DNA from: a virus | IMG/VR virus record: IMGVR_UViG_3300049027_000140 | Coordinates: 34,116 to 98,115 of that record | Strand: one strand, 5' to 3' | DNA length: 64,000 bases | Made by a program: the position numbers and the translations under genes | Notes under the pieces: generated by a model | Database searches by the model: none | The model's input: only the letters and a program-made list of their open reading frames with translations | Told to the model about the DNA's origin: nothing | Shown: piece by piece, positions 47,027 through 55,474 of the stretch | How the letters are laid out: every line of letters begins with the position of its first letter | Numbering within the stretch: the first letter of the stretch is position 1

Positions 47027-48523
47027 TCACGCCGCCATCTGGCGCACGGAGACGCCGATCTGGTGCTGGCTGGGAGCGACGACGACCGGGCAGATCGACA
47101 TGATCCGCTTCGCCGCGCTGTTGTACTCGCTGGTGGGAAGGTGCGTGTCGACGTCGATGATCTGCGGCGGGCTCGCGCTCTCGAGGTCCTTGAGGTACTT
47201 GACGGTGCGCTGCGTCCACCGCTTCGGGGTCGCCACGCCGGCGGGCCGTTCCTTCCCGTCGGGCAGGTCGTCCGCGACGCGCGGGTTCGCAGGCTTGAAC
47301 TCACTGAGCCAGACGAGACGCAGCCCGTCGCGCACGTAGTCGGGCACCACCGCCTCGCTCGTGTCGAGGGTGTTGTAGTCCGGCGTCGTGCCGTTCAGGC
47401 AGCGCGTGGTGATCGAGCGGCAGACGACGACGCGCCCGTCGTTCGTGGTGAGCAGCGGCGTGACGCCGTTGTCGAGGCACGCGCTCTGCGTCGACACGCT
47501 CGGCCAGTCGGCCACGAAGGCCTGCGGCGCTATGCCGAGGAGCTGCTTGTCGTCGTACGAGGCGCCCGGGTCGTCGCCCTCGGTCGCGGCGCGCAGCGCG
47601 GCCATGGCCGCCGCCGTCTCGCTCGGGTGCGACTCGCCGTTTAGCTGCCAGAGGTTCTGGAAGCGCGGGTCGTTGAGCGTGGCCGTGGAGAGCGACGCCG
47701 CGGCCGACTGCGTGCCGTTCGTCGCGACGACGACGTGCTCCATGCGACCCTCGGTGGGGCCCGCCTTCGCGTTGATGTGCGTGCGCCAGCGACCGAGGTT
47801 GGTCGCGTCGTTCTGCGCGATCGCGATGCGCTGGTACCAGCCGGAGTAGATCGCCGTGAGCAGGGTCGTGACGTCCGTGGTCCCGGTGCCGCCGGTGAAC
47901 TTCACCCCGCCGCCTGTGACCGAGGCGCCGCCTGCCAGCGTGACGGTGACGCCCGCCGCGAGCAGCGTCTCGTCCTTGTGTAGGACGTACTGGTTGCCCT
48001 CGACGCCAGCGCTCTTCACCTCGAGGGTGACCTCGCCGGCATCGTTCACCGCGGTGACCGGCAGCCACGGCTTCTCCGAGAACGCCGTCACGGTCGCGTC
48101 GCCAATATCGGTCGCGGTGTCGCCGCTCGAGATGGTCACGGAGACGGTCTCGCCGCCGACGCGGAAGAACACCTCGCCAGAGCTCGACGCGGGGCCGGCG
48201 AACGTGATGGTCGCCGAGGCGCCCACCGCGCCGCCCGCGCGGGCCGGCGCCGCGAGCCAGATCCGGACGTTGGGCACCCTGGACGCCGCGGCGAACATGC
48301 GCGCGAGCTGGCTGCCCTCGCCGGCGTACGCGTTGGCCTCGTCCTGGTCGAAGGCCTGCACGGGGCTGCCGTTCTCGGTCATCGTGCCGTCGTCGCTGAT
48401 GAGACCGACGAGAAGTAGGTTGATGGGGATCGACCCCTGCGCGAGCGCCCCGGCGCCGAAGATGGTCTCCGCGGCGAACATCGGGACCTTGAAAGACGAG
48501 CTGAAGCCGACGATTTGGATCAC
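47027..48523 (-). CDS. Mu gp39-like tail sheath protein, 498 aa
   Basis: Contractile sheath subunit. The N-terminal opening (VGFSSSFKVPMFAAETIFGA), a central beta-rich insertion (about 100-230) and a C-terminal region with TTRCLNGTTPDYNTLDTSEA and LVWLSEFKPANPRVADDLPD match Mu-like sheaths. The end (SAAKRIMSICPVVVAPSQHQ) carries the extended arm used in sheath interlocking. This gene establishes a myovirus-type virion. Confidence 0.93.
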   Translation of the reverse strand: MIQIVGFSSSFKVPMFAAETIFGAGALAQGSIPINLLLVGLISDDGTMTENGSPVQAFDQDEANAYAGEGSQLARMFAAASRVPNVRIWLAAPARAGGAVGASATITFAGPASSSGEVFFRVGGETVSVTISSGDTATDIGDATVTAFSEKPWLPVTAVNDAGEVTLEVKSAGVEGNQYVLHKDETLLAAGVTVTLAGGASVTGGGVKFTGGTGTTDVTTLLTAIYSGWYQRIAIAQNDATNLGRWRTHINAKAGPTEGRMEHVVVATNGTQSAAASLSTATLNDPRFQNLWQLNGESHPSETAAAMAALRAATEGDDPGASYDDKQLLGIAPQAFVADWPSVSTQSACLDNGVTPLLTTNDGRVVVCRSITTRCLNGTTPDYNTLDTSEAVVPDYVRDGLRLVWLSEFKPANPRVADDLPDGKERPAGVATPKRWTQRTVKYLKDLESASPPQIIDVDTHLPTSEYNSAAKRIMSICPVVVAPSQHQIGVSVRQMAA

Positions 48524-49230
48524 TTCGTCCCTCCGTGCGCCTCAGCGGGCGTGGTGTCCGTGCTCGCGTTCGCGAACGCATCGGTCGCCTCTCGGATCGG
48601 CTGAAGGTCGCCGGTCCTCTCGACGAACTCGGGCGCTTCCGGCCCCGCGCTGTCGGCCGGCGGCGCGCCATCGGCCTCAGGAGCAGTGGCCGGCAGCGTC
48701 GGGATGTGAGCCGGCGTCTCCGCGTCAGCCGTCGTCGCAGCCTCTGCGACCTGCGGCGCCTCCTCGCGCGTGAACGCCGGGTCCTTGCCGGTCGCGGCCT
48801 TGTACTCGTCGAAGGCTCTGCTCCGCGCGTCGGCCAGCGCCTGCGCGGGCTCCACGTACTTCGCGCGCCCGCCGAACACCTTCGCGAAGGTCTCCTCGTT
48901 CGCGGCGATGAGCGACCCCTCGCGGATGCGGTCGAGGTAGTGCGCGGTCGACGGGATATCGACAGACTCTTTCGCGAACGTGAACTTCACCGTCTGCGGC
49001 CGGGGGCGCGGGTCACCGGTCCACGCCGTGTCGCGGCCGCCCCGGCGCACCTTGGGCCGATCGGCGTAGTCGGCCTGGAACTGCGTGCGCTTCGGGTCGA
49101 GCTTCGCGCCGACCCACATGCGCTTTCCTGCCGCATGGCCAGGGTCCGCAGGGCATGCCCCCTGCGGCTCGCCGTCCCCGTCGATGAACGTGTACGGGTT
49201 CGGCAGGACGAGCAATCGCTCCTGCTGCAT
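48520..49230 (-). CDS. Protein at the Mu gp38 position, 236 aa
   Basis: The N-terminal 20 residues (RLLVLPNPYTFIDGDGEP) recall the small DUF2635 (gp38) family found just before sheath genes in Mu-like phages. Here about 200 extra residues follow: a basic mid-section and a long Ala/Pro/Glu-rich disordered tail. It may be a tail initiation or neck component with an appended region. It overlaps the sheath gene by four bases. Confidence 0.6.
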   Translation of the reverse strand: MQQERLLVLPNPYTFIDGDGEPQGACPADPGHAAGKRMWVGAKLDPKRTQFQADYADRPKVRRGGRDTAWTGDPRPRPQTVKFTFAKESVDIPSTAHYLDRIREGSLIAANEETFAKVFGGRAKYVEPAQALADARSRAFDEYKAATGKDPAFTREEAPQVAEAATTADAETPAHIPTLPATAPEADGAPPADSAGPEAPEFVERTGDLQPIREATDAFANASTDTTPAEAHGGTK

Positions 49231-49249
49231 ATGCTGTCTCGCTTTCGGG

Positions 49250-50347
49250 TCAGTCGTAGAAGGCGCTGTCGATCACAGAGCCGTCACGGCGGACGAAGGT
49301 CTGGTTGGCGCCGGCGTTCACGCCGTCGGCGCCGTCGCCGTCATCGAGGAGGTCGTACTGCTCCAGGTCGGGCACGAGCCGCTCCTCGACCTCGAGGATC
49401 ACCTCGAGCGCGTCGTAGGGCTCCACGTTGCCCTGGCCCGCTGGCATGTTGACGGTCTTGGGCGTCGGCCGGGTCGCGCGGATCTCCTGGAGACCTGCGG
49501 CGGAGAGAACGTGAGTCCCGAGCCCGACGCGCGCAGCCAATCCGAGCTGCATCGTGAGCCCGGTGCCCGTCTGCGCCCCGATGGCGACCGACGTCACGCG
49601 GGCGAAGTCGTAGTGGGCGTGGACGATGCCCGTGCCGGCGATCTCTTGCTCGACGGCGATCTCCTGGCCGAGCACGTTGAGCCCGGTCCAGGTCACGGTC
49701 GAGCCGACCGCCACGTCGGTGCCCGGGCCGGAGATGGTGATCGTCGGGCTGCGCGGCGGGGTCATCTCGGCGCCGCCCACCTCGCCGTCAAGGTCCGCGC
49801 CGGAGAGCTCCACAGGGTCCGTCGAGCTCGCAAACGCTGTCGCGATCGCGTCCGGGTCCGCCTCGAAGCTCGGCGCGAACGTGTCGGTATCGCCCTCCTG
49901 GACGTAGGCCGGGTGACGACCTGCATCCAGCGCGGCGTCGATGATCTTGCCGATGGCGTTCGCGAAGGGGGCGCGCACGGCGGACTTCGGGTCCGTCGTC
50001 TGCCGGAGGAGCCACCAGACGGTCCATGTCGACCTGGCTGTCCGGTAGTCGGCCGCGGCGTCCTCGAAGGTGCCGCCCTGGCTCCGGAACACGTAAAGTG
50101 CCGGCAGCGGCGTCTCCGAGAAGGCGGTGTTGACCGGGTCGGCCCAGAGGGCCCGGTTGACCGGCGCGTCCTTGGTGCCCTTGCCGATCAGCGTCGCGAT
50201 CGACCGCCACGCCGCGCCGGCTCGCGCGTTGATGACGGCCATGAGGAAGTCGGCGATGACCTTGAGCGCCGGGTCCCCGCAGGGCTCCTGGCGCCCGTCC
50301 TCGACCGCGGGGATGTCGAGCGGGATGGCTCCGTAGCGGTCGGCCAT
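49250..50347 (-). CDS. Mu gp37-like tail terminator with appended beta domain, 365 aa
   Basis: Residues 20-140 show the DUF1834/gp37 pattern (ALKVIADFLMAVINARAG, TLIGKGTKDAPVN, LPALYVFRSQGGTFEDAAAD, TWTVWWLLRQ). This is a tail terminator-like fold. Residues 190-365 are a beta-rich extra domain with an Ig-like start (SPTITISGPGTDVAVGSTVT). Mu gp37 is much shorter, so the second half is an insertion or fusion. Order between gp10-like and gp38-position genes is correct. Confidence 0.7.
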   Translation of the reverse strand: MADRYGAIPLDIPAVEDGRQEPCGDPALKVIADFLMAVINARAGAAWRSIATLIGKGTKDAPVNRALWADPVNTAFSETPLPALYVFRSQGGTFEDAAADYRTARSTWTVWWLLRQTTDPKSAVRAPFANAIGKIIDAALDAGRHPAYVQEGDTDTFAPSFEADPDAIATAFASSTDPVELSGADLDGEVGGAEMTPPRSPTITISGPGTDVAVGSTVTWTGLNVLGQEIAVEQEIAGTGIVHAHYDFARVTSVAIGAQTGTGLTMQLGLAARVGLGTHVLSAAGLQEIRATRPTPKTVNMPAGQGNVEPYDALEVILEVEERLVPDLEQYDLLDDGDGADGVNAGANQTFVRRDGSVIDSAFYD

Positions 50348-50886
50348 CAGTACCTGTCCGCGATGCTCTGGGCGCGCGCGACGGAGACGCCGATCTCGCG
50401 CAGGAACGTCCGCTCGATCTGGTGGACGCCCGCCGCCATGTATCCGGTCGCCTGCGTCCCAGGGTGGTTCACGACGCGCGCGAAGTGCACCTGGCCGCCG
50501 GCGTCATGCCAGCGGAGCGCAACCCGGTGCGTGCCGATGTCGGTCTCGCTGCGTCGCCCCTGGCCGGACCGGACCGGACCCCTGAGCCCGCTCTCTACCT
50601 TCGGGCGGATCTGGTGCGGCCGCGTCCCCGCCTCGAGGAACGAGGCATGCGGCACGAGGCTGTTGAGCGTGCCGGCACCGCCGGTCGCCGTCGTGAAGTC
50701 CACCGTGCCGCGGGTGTTACGCCTGGTCTCGCCGGTCCGGTCCTTCCAGCGGCCGGTGGACAGCGCCGCGGCCTCGCCCTCGGCGAGGCCCATGACGAAG
50801 CCGCGCACCGTGCCGCGCGCGAGCTCCGCCACGATGTCGCGCCAGGCGTGCTCGATGTCGCTGGTGTCGAGGGCGATCGCGAACAT
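50347..50886 (-). CDS. HK97 gp10-like tail completion protein, 179 aa
   Basis: ATG 50886 shares a base with the gp36-like stop. VPHASFLEAGTRPHQIRPK and VHFARVVNHPGTQATGYMAA are the signature pair of the HK97-gp10 family of head-tail joining proteins, here with a short N-terminal helix. The role is to finish the tail or join it to the head. Context between gp36-like and gp37-like genes supports it. Confidence 0.85.
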   Translation of the reverse strand: MFAIALDTSDIEHAWRDIVAELARGTVRGFVMGLAEGEAAALSTGRWKDRTGETRRNTRGTVDFTTATGGAGTLNSLVPHASFLEAGTRPHQIRPKVESGLRGPVRSGQGRRSETDIGTHRVALRWHDAGGQVHFARVVNHPGTQATGYMAAGVHQIERTFLREIGVSVARAQSIADRY

Positions 50887-51362
50887 CAGAAGAACCCCCA
50901 CTTGCCGCGGCCGCCGGAGAAGATCGGGCCGAGGTTGCCGGTGAGCCGCCCGGGCGTCGGGTAGACGGCGCCGCCGTGGTTCGCGGCCGGGTCCGGGGGC
51001 CGTTGGCCGAGCGAGCGCTTCGCCGTCCGCACCCGGTCGAGGTCCTTGTCGAGGGCCTCTTTCAGCTCCAGCCAGTTCATCCGGATCACCGTCGGGTGGC
51101 GCTTCGCGAGGAACATCTCCGCGGCGTCGAGCGAGAGCCTGATGCACTCGTTAGGAACCGCGTTGGCCGCGAAGGGGTAGTTCGGGTAGACGTCCGCGAG
51201 CGCCGCGCCCACGTAGCTGTCCGAGTCGCGCTGGAGGCGCTCCAGGGGGCCTGGCTTGACCGCTCCGGCATCGGCCGTTCCCTCGTTGTCGTCGTCGAGA
51301 AGCTCGGCGACCCGGTACTCGGAGAGGCGGTCTTGCAGGTCTTCGAGTGTCCACCAGGGCAT
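50886..51362 (-). CDS. Mu gp36-like head-tail connector, 158 aa
   Basis: Helical connector adaptor. WTLEDLQDRLSEYRVAELLD opens the protein as in DUF1320; AADAEMFLAKRHP-like text near the middle (LSLDAAEMFLAKRHP) and WLELKEALDKDLDRVRTAKR follow. The last 30 residues are a Gly-rich tail. It begins the connector block that leads to the sheath. Confidence 0.85.
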   Translation of the reverse strand: MPWWTLEDLQDRLSEYRVAELLDDDNEGTADAGAVKPGPLERLQRDSDSYVGAALADVYPNYPFAANAVPNECIRLSLDAAEMFLAKRHPTVIRMNWLELKEALDKDLDRVRTAKRSLGQRPPDPAANHGGAVYPTPGRLTGNLGPIFSGGRGKWGFF

Positions 51363-51365
51363 GGG

Positions 51366-51566
51366 TCACCTCGACGCGGTGTCGGAGCGCTGGAGGGCGC
51401 GAGAGGTCAGCCGCGGCACCCGCCGTGTGAGGGCCATGAGGAGGGCCGCCGCGAGCTGGAGACGCGCCCAGAGCGCCACCAGGCAGACGCGTGTCGCCTC
51501 CCACCGGCCCGGCCGAGGCGGGGGCCATGGTCCACGCCCGTACCAGGCACTCCAGTCGAGCGGCAT
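51366..51566 (-). CDS. Small protein between capsid-region and connector genes, 66 aa
   Basis: ATG 51566 shares a base with the stop of the gene upstream, which supports translation. A Trp-rich start (MPLDWSAWYGRGPWPPP) precedes one hydrophobic helix (VALWARLQLAAALLMAL). No family is recognised; a membrane or head-tail role cannot be told. Confidence 0.5.
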   Translation of the reverse strand: MPLDWSAWYGRGPWPPPRPGRWEATRVCLVALWARLQLAAALLMALTRRVPRLTSRALQRSDTASR

Positions 51567-52249
51567 CAGAGCCGGCGGAAGGCGCGCGGGTGGGCGTCCA
51601 CGTCGCGGCTGCGGAACTCGCCGGCCCGGTTGGGCTTCCAGCTCCGGGCGGCGGCGCCCTCCACGTCGAAGCCAGCCGCCTCGACGTTGTGTCGCGTGAC
51701 GGCCCAGACGTAGCCGAGCCGGGCGCGCCGCGGGGGCTCGAAGCCTTCGGCGACGGGCGCGTCGACCTTCGGCTCCGGCACGGGCGGCCTGAACTCGCGG
51801 TCGAACTCCTCGTTCTCGCCCTGCGGCGGGTAGTCGCCCGGGTCGTGGATCCACCGGTCGCCGGTGATGTGCTGCGTCTGGATCGGCCAGTTGCGGCCGA
51901 GCGCGGGGATCCAGAGCAGCGCCTGCGTCCCCTCCTCGCGGATCTCCCGCACCTCGGCGCGCACCGAGAGGTTGCCCTCGAAGTGCTCGCAGCGGAGGCG
52001 ATCGCCCACCGCGAGGCCGGGAGGCCCGTGCGGCACCTCGGCCGCCGTGGGACCGATGAGGGGCGGGCTGCTCGGGGGCAGCGCCTCGGTGGCGGCGTCG
52101 GGGGCGCCCGCCATCTCCCCCGCCGTCGGCTCCTCGAACGGCGCATCGCCGTCCGCGCCGTCATCGAACGCGTCGCCGAGGAGATCGGCGCCGCCGGTCT
52201 CGGAGGCCGAGGGTTGCCCGACGCCTCCCCTGCGATGACGGCGGCTCAT
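51566..52249 (-). CDS. Hypothetical protein after the major capsid gene, 227 aa
   Basis: An Asp/Glu/Pro-rich disordered first third is followed by a compact beta region from about 84 (LRCEHFEGNLSVRAEVREIR, QALLWIPALGRNWPIQTQHI) and a basic end. The location downstream of the capsid gene is typical for head completion proteins. No family is recognised. Confidence 0.65.
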   Translation of the reverse strand: MSRRHRRGGVGQPSASETGGADLLGDAFDDGADGDAPFEEPTAGEMAGAPDAATEALPPSSPPLIGPTAAEVPHGPPGLAVGDRLRCEHFEGNLSVRAEVREIREEGTQALLWIPALGRNWPIQTQHITGDRWIHDPGDYPPQGENEEFDREFRPPVPEPKVDAPVAEGFEPPRRARLGYVWAVTRHNVEAAGFDVEGAAARSWKPNRAGEFRSRDVDAHPRAFRRL

Positions 52250-53403
52250 CAGATCGGGGTGTTGATGAGGAAGGCGGTGTCGGCCGCGACGATCTTGCGA
52301 TCCTCGAAGTGGGACCGCTTGTAGGTCCAGCTACCGATCGGACCCTCCTTCGGGTCGAACCAGAGCTGCTGGAAGACGCCGTTGACGAAGCCGGGGGCGG
52401 TCGCGGCGGACGCCCCCGTGCCGGTCCAGCGGAAGGTGTAGCCGAGGCTCGCGTTGCGCTGCATCGGCGCATCCGACACGTGCGCGATGACGAAGGCGTT
52501 CCCCCAGATCCGCTCGTAGTCGGCCGTCTGGCCGATGTTCGCCGTGTCGGTGCGGGCGTCCGAGACGAGGAGGCCGTCGAGGCCGGTGATCTCGAGGAAC
52601 GCCGCCGGGCTCACGGCCCCGCGCTCGTTCATGCCGAGCATGCCCAGCAGGCCGGTGTTCAGGGCGATCTGATTCCAGACCTCGAGGCTGGTCGCCGCGA
52701 CGAGCCGCGTGTTGCCGCGCCCGGGCCACATCGCCGCCTTCGCGGTGAGGATGTTCGCCAGGATCGTGGCGGTGTCGGTGTTCCACTTATCGTCGCCGGT
52801 CAGCGTCATGACGTTGCTGGCGCTGTAGTTGTCCGGGTCGGTGACCATCTCGGCGATCTCGCGCTCGCGGTTGAGCGCAAGGTCGTGGTTCACGTCCTCC
52901 TGGAGCTGGAGGAGTTCGTTGAGCGGCTGCGGCGAGTTCAGGATGACCTGCGCCTCGACCACGCCCTTGAGCTGGTCGTCCTTGACCGAGTAGGTCGAGG
53001 TCGAGAGACGCCGGTTGATCTCGTTCGCGTCGCCGCGCTGGCCGCGCCCCTTGGTCTTCGGCTTCTGGAGGCGGTCGCGCCGCTCCCACACGTTGAACTG
53101 CGCGCTCATCGCCTCGACCGGGACGACGGGGAAGAGCTCGAGCCCGATGAGGTCCTCGGCGGCGTAGGCGATCGACAGGTTGTTGAGCACCGGGACGCCC
53201 TGCATGTCGCCGGGCGACATTTCCCTCTTCTTGAGGGCCATGTCGGTGCTCCGCTGGACGAGCGCCTTCATGCGCGGATCGCCGGCCTGGGCATCCTCGA
53301 GCATGCTCGTGAAGCCCATCTTCTTCGCTGCGTACTTGCTCGCGAGGCTGGTGCCGTCGCGGTTCGGGCCCTTGCCGGCCTTGTAGTGGACGATCGTGGA
53401 CAT
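52249..53403 (-). CDS. Major capsid protein, 384 aa
   Basis: Principal head protein of the HK97-fold type. The N-arm region (1-70) is charged. The central part shows the expected order: LIGLELFPVVPVEAMSAQF, a spine-helix region with LNELLQLQEDVNHDLALNRE, and a C-terminal beta region with DAPMQRNASLGYTFRWTG and SWTYKRSHFEDRKIV. Size and place after the decoration and protease genes agree. Its ribosome binding site lies partly inside a perfect hairpin (53409-53427). Expression is probably tuned relative to scaffold and decoration proteins. Confidence 0.93.
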   Translation of the reverse strand: MSTIVHYKAGKGPNRDGTSLASKYAAKKMGFTSMLEDAQAGDPRMKALVQRSTDMALKKREMSPGDMQGVPVLNNLSIAYAAEDLIGLELFPVVPVEAMSAQFNVWERRDRLQKPKTKGRGQRGDANEINRRLSTSTYSVKDDQLKGVVEAQVILNSPQPLNELLQLQEDVNHDLALNREREIAEMVTDPDNYSASNVMTLTGDDKWNTDTATILANILTAKAAMWPGRGNTRLVAATSLEVWNQIALNTGLLGMLGMNERGAVSPAAFLEITGLDGLLVSDARTDTANIGQTADYERIWGNAFVIAHVSDAPMQRNASLGYTFRWTGTGASAATAPGFVNGVFQQLWFDPKEGPIGSWTYKRSHFEDRKIVAADTAFLINTPI

Positions 53404-53408
53404 GACAC

Positions 53409-53427
53409 CTCCGCCGTCGCGGCGGAG
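53409..53427 (-). promoter_or_regulatory. Hairpin covering part of the capsid ribosome binding site
   Basis: On the minus strand CTCCGCCG-CGA-CGGCGGAG forms an eight-base stem with a three-base loop. The final GGAG of the stem is the first part of the GGAGG ribosome binding site five bases before the capsid ATG (53403). Such a structure can restrict or protect translation initiation. Confidence 0.55.
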
Positions 53428-53494
53428 CCGCGCGTGCGTGTGAATCCTTGTTGGAGCTGCTGTGGAGTCGGCGACGGGTGGCCGCCGTCAGAGG

Positions 53495-53935
53495 TCAGGC
53501 GGTGGAGAGAGACGAGGGCGCGATACCGATCGCCACGAAGTCGCCGGCCACGCCGGTCGCGAGGAAGATCCCGGGGCTGTGGACGCGGGCGGCGGTGCCG
53601 TGGGCGGCCGCGTTGGTGAGGCCGTCGGTCGTGGCCACGGCGCGCGAGCCGCGCGTGGCGCCGCCGGTGCCGACGCGCGCCCACTGCACGACGCTGAAGA
53701 TATGCAGCGCGTCGAACTGCTCGCCCGCGGCGTAGGACGTGCCGGGGTCGCCCTTGGCGATGGCGAACACGACGGACGTGGCCGCCGTCGCCTCGCGCGC
53801 GTTGACGTAATCCTCGCTGCCGTTCGTGTCGGTGGCGTCGAGGACAATGGGCATGCCGGCTCGGACGGTCTGCCCGGCGGGCACGGTGTACCGGCCCCAG
53901 TCGGCGAAGTTGAGCCTGCGCTCCGGAGTATGCAT
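53495..53935 (-). CDS. Head decoration protein, 146 aa
   Basis: ATG 53935 with AGGAG seven bases upstream was chosen over an ATG five codons further up. The beta-rich sequence (VRAGMPIVLDATDTNGSEDY, VVFAIAKGDPGTSYAAGEQF) resembles lambda gpD-like or DUF2190-like decoration proteins that brace the capsid. It lies between the protease-scaffold and capsid genes, their usual place. Confidence 0.8.
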   Translation of the reverse strand: MHTPERRLNFADWGRYTVPAGQTVRAGMPIVLDATDTNGSEDYVNAREATAATSVVFAIAKGDPGTSYAAGEQFDALHIFSVVQWARVGTGGATRGSRAVATTDGLTNAAAHGTAARVHSPGIFLATGVAGDFVAIGIAPSSLSTA

Positions 53936-53948
53936 GGAGGTCTCCTGC

Positions 53949-53968
53949 ACGGGGCGCAGCGGCCCCGT
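53949..53968. other. GC-rich hairpin upstream of the decoration gene
   Basis: ACGGGGC (53949-53955) pairs with GCCCCGT (53962-53968). It lies in the 80-base gap after the protease gene. There is no T-run; it may be an mRNA processing or stabilising element for decoration and capsid messages. Confidence 0.4.
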
Positions 53969-54015
53969 TCACGTGATCTGGTTGTGGTCGGGAGGTGCGA
54001 GCGCCGGGCGGCGCG

Positions 54016-55434
54016 TCAGCGGGTGAGCGAAGTGGCGGTGTTGTTCGCGGCGCGGGACTTCTGGAGCTCCGCGGTGCGCTTCTCCATCTCGGCGAACAGC
54101 GCGGCATCGTCGCCGACGCTGCTCAGCTGCTGCACCGGCGGCTTTTCGTCGGGCTTGGAGGTGTCCGGCGTGCGCTCCACGACGTCGCTCCGGAGGGCCC
54201 CGGCGGCGACGCCCTTCTGGCGGGTCTCGGCGACGTCGGCGGCGTAGCCATCGGGGTCGGTCGCGGCGCGCTTCGCGAGGCGCTGCGCCTGGGCCGGCGA
54301 GAGCTGCCACGGGTCGAGCCCCGTGAGCGGCCCGAGCTCCAGCGCGGCCTTGGCCGAGATCGCCTCGTCCGCCTTCTTCTTCTCGTCGTCGGCGCGCTTC
54401 GCGGCCGCGTCGCGCTCCTGGGTGAGCGTCGTCTTCGCGCTCTCCGCCGCGGTCGCGCGCTCCTCGGCGCTCTTCGCGCGGGTCTCCGCCTCGGCCTTGG
54501 CCTGCTCGGCGGCCTTGGCGCGCTCCTCGGATGCCTTCGCGCGGGCGGAGAGGTCCTTGTGCTCCTGGGCGAGCTGCACGACGCCCGGCGCCTCGAGCAC
54601 CATCACGCCCTTGCACTCCTCGCACTCGTGCGTGATCACGCCGCGGCGCCCGAGGTCCTCGTGCTGCTCCTGGGTGAGCTTCCTGATCTTCATGACGTTC
54701 TTCCTCATGCCGGCAGCCGCCGGGTTGTTGTTTTGACCCCGCTGGCTGCGGGCGGTCGGGATGGAGTGCACCGCGTTCTTGGCGCGCTCCTCCAGCATCT
54801 TGGACATGCGCTCTTCGGTCGACTCGATCACCAGCGCATCGGGGTTCGCCCCCATGGGGCAGATCGAGAACTCGTAGAGTTCGTTCTGGTCGCAGACCGT
54901 GCGCTCGACGCCGTTGATCGTCTCGCGAGAGACCTTGTGCGGCTTGAAGCCGACGCTGCCCGCCTTGAGCATCCCCTCAACGAGCATGTCGAAGACGATG
55001 ACCGCGAACGGGTTCTTGACGCTGAACTGCGGCGTGATCAGGAGCTGGTCGTTCTCGACGACGTGGCGCACCGACCGCCCGACGGGCAGCGTGGGGACCG
55101 CCCAGTCGTTGTTGTGCGCCCACAGGATCACGGGGTTCCTGTCGAACCGGGTGAAGATCCAGTTCTGGCGCAGCACCTCGCCGTAGGAGTCGACGGCCTC
55201 GGTGGACGCTACGTAGTCGACCTGCCGCTCTGCCTCGCGCACCGCTCGCACGTGGACCGCCCGCATGTGCAGGCCATCCGGTCCCTTCGCGGGATCTCGT
55301 CTCTTCGCGGCGCCCGCGTCGGAGGCGACGGAGAGGAGGTCGGCTCGGGTGTCGTCGTCGAGCCCTCCCGCGTTGAGGGTGAAGACGGCGATGGCGCGCG
55401 CGAGGGCGTCGAGTCTGTGCTCATGGGTCTTCAT
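54016..55434 (-). CDS. HK97-type prohead protease fused to scaffold domain, 472 aa
   Basis: Residues 70-200 carry the serine protease of HK97 prohead type: VILWAHNN with His107 and KAGSVGFKP with Ser160, in the expected spacing. Residues 262-275 have a CxxC pair (HECEECKGV). Residues about 285-365 form a long coiled coil (AKASEERAKAAEQAKAEAE), and the final 100 residues are disordered. This is the layout of a combined protease and scaffold, as in Mu gene I with Z. It should shape the prohead and then degrade the scaffold. Confidence 0.88.
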   Translation of the reverse strand: MKTHEHRLDALARAIAVFTLNAGGLDDDTRADLLSVASDAGAAKRRDPAKGPDGLHMRAVHVRAVREAERQVDYVASTEAVDSYGEVLRQNWIFTRFDRNPVILWAHNNDWAVPTLPVGRSVRHVVENDQLLITPQFSVKNPFAVIVFDMLVEGMLKAGSVGFKPHKVSRETINGVERTVCDQNELYEFSICPMGANPDALVIESTEERMSKMLEERAKNAVHSIPTARSQRGQNNNPAAAGMRKNVMKIRKLTQEQHEDLGRRGVITHECEECKGVMVLEAPGVVQLAQEHKDLSARAKASEERAKAAEQAKAEAETRAKSAEERATAAESAKTTLTQERDAAAKRADDEKKKADEAISAKAALELGPLTGLDPWQLSPAQAQRLAKRAATDPDGYAADVAETRQKGVAAGALRSDVVERTPDTSKPDEKPPVQQLSSVGDDAALFAEMEKRTAELQKSRAANNTATSLTR

Positions 55435-55474
55435 GGTGGCTCATCGCCCGGCGCGCGGCTGGGCTGGTTGTGGT

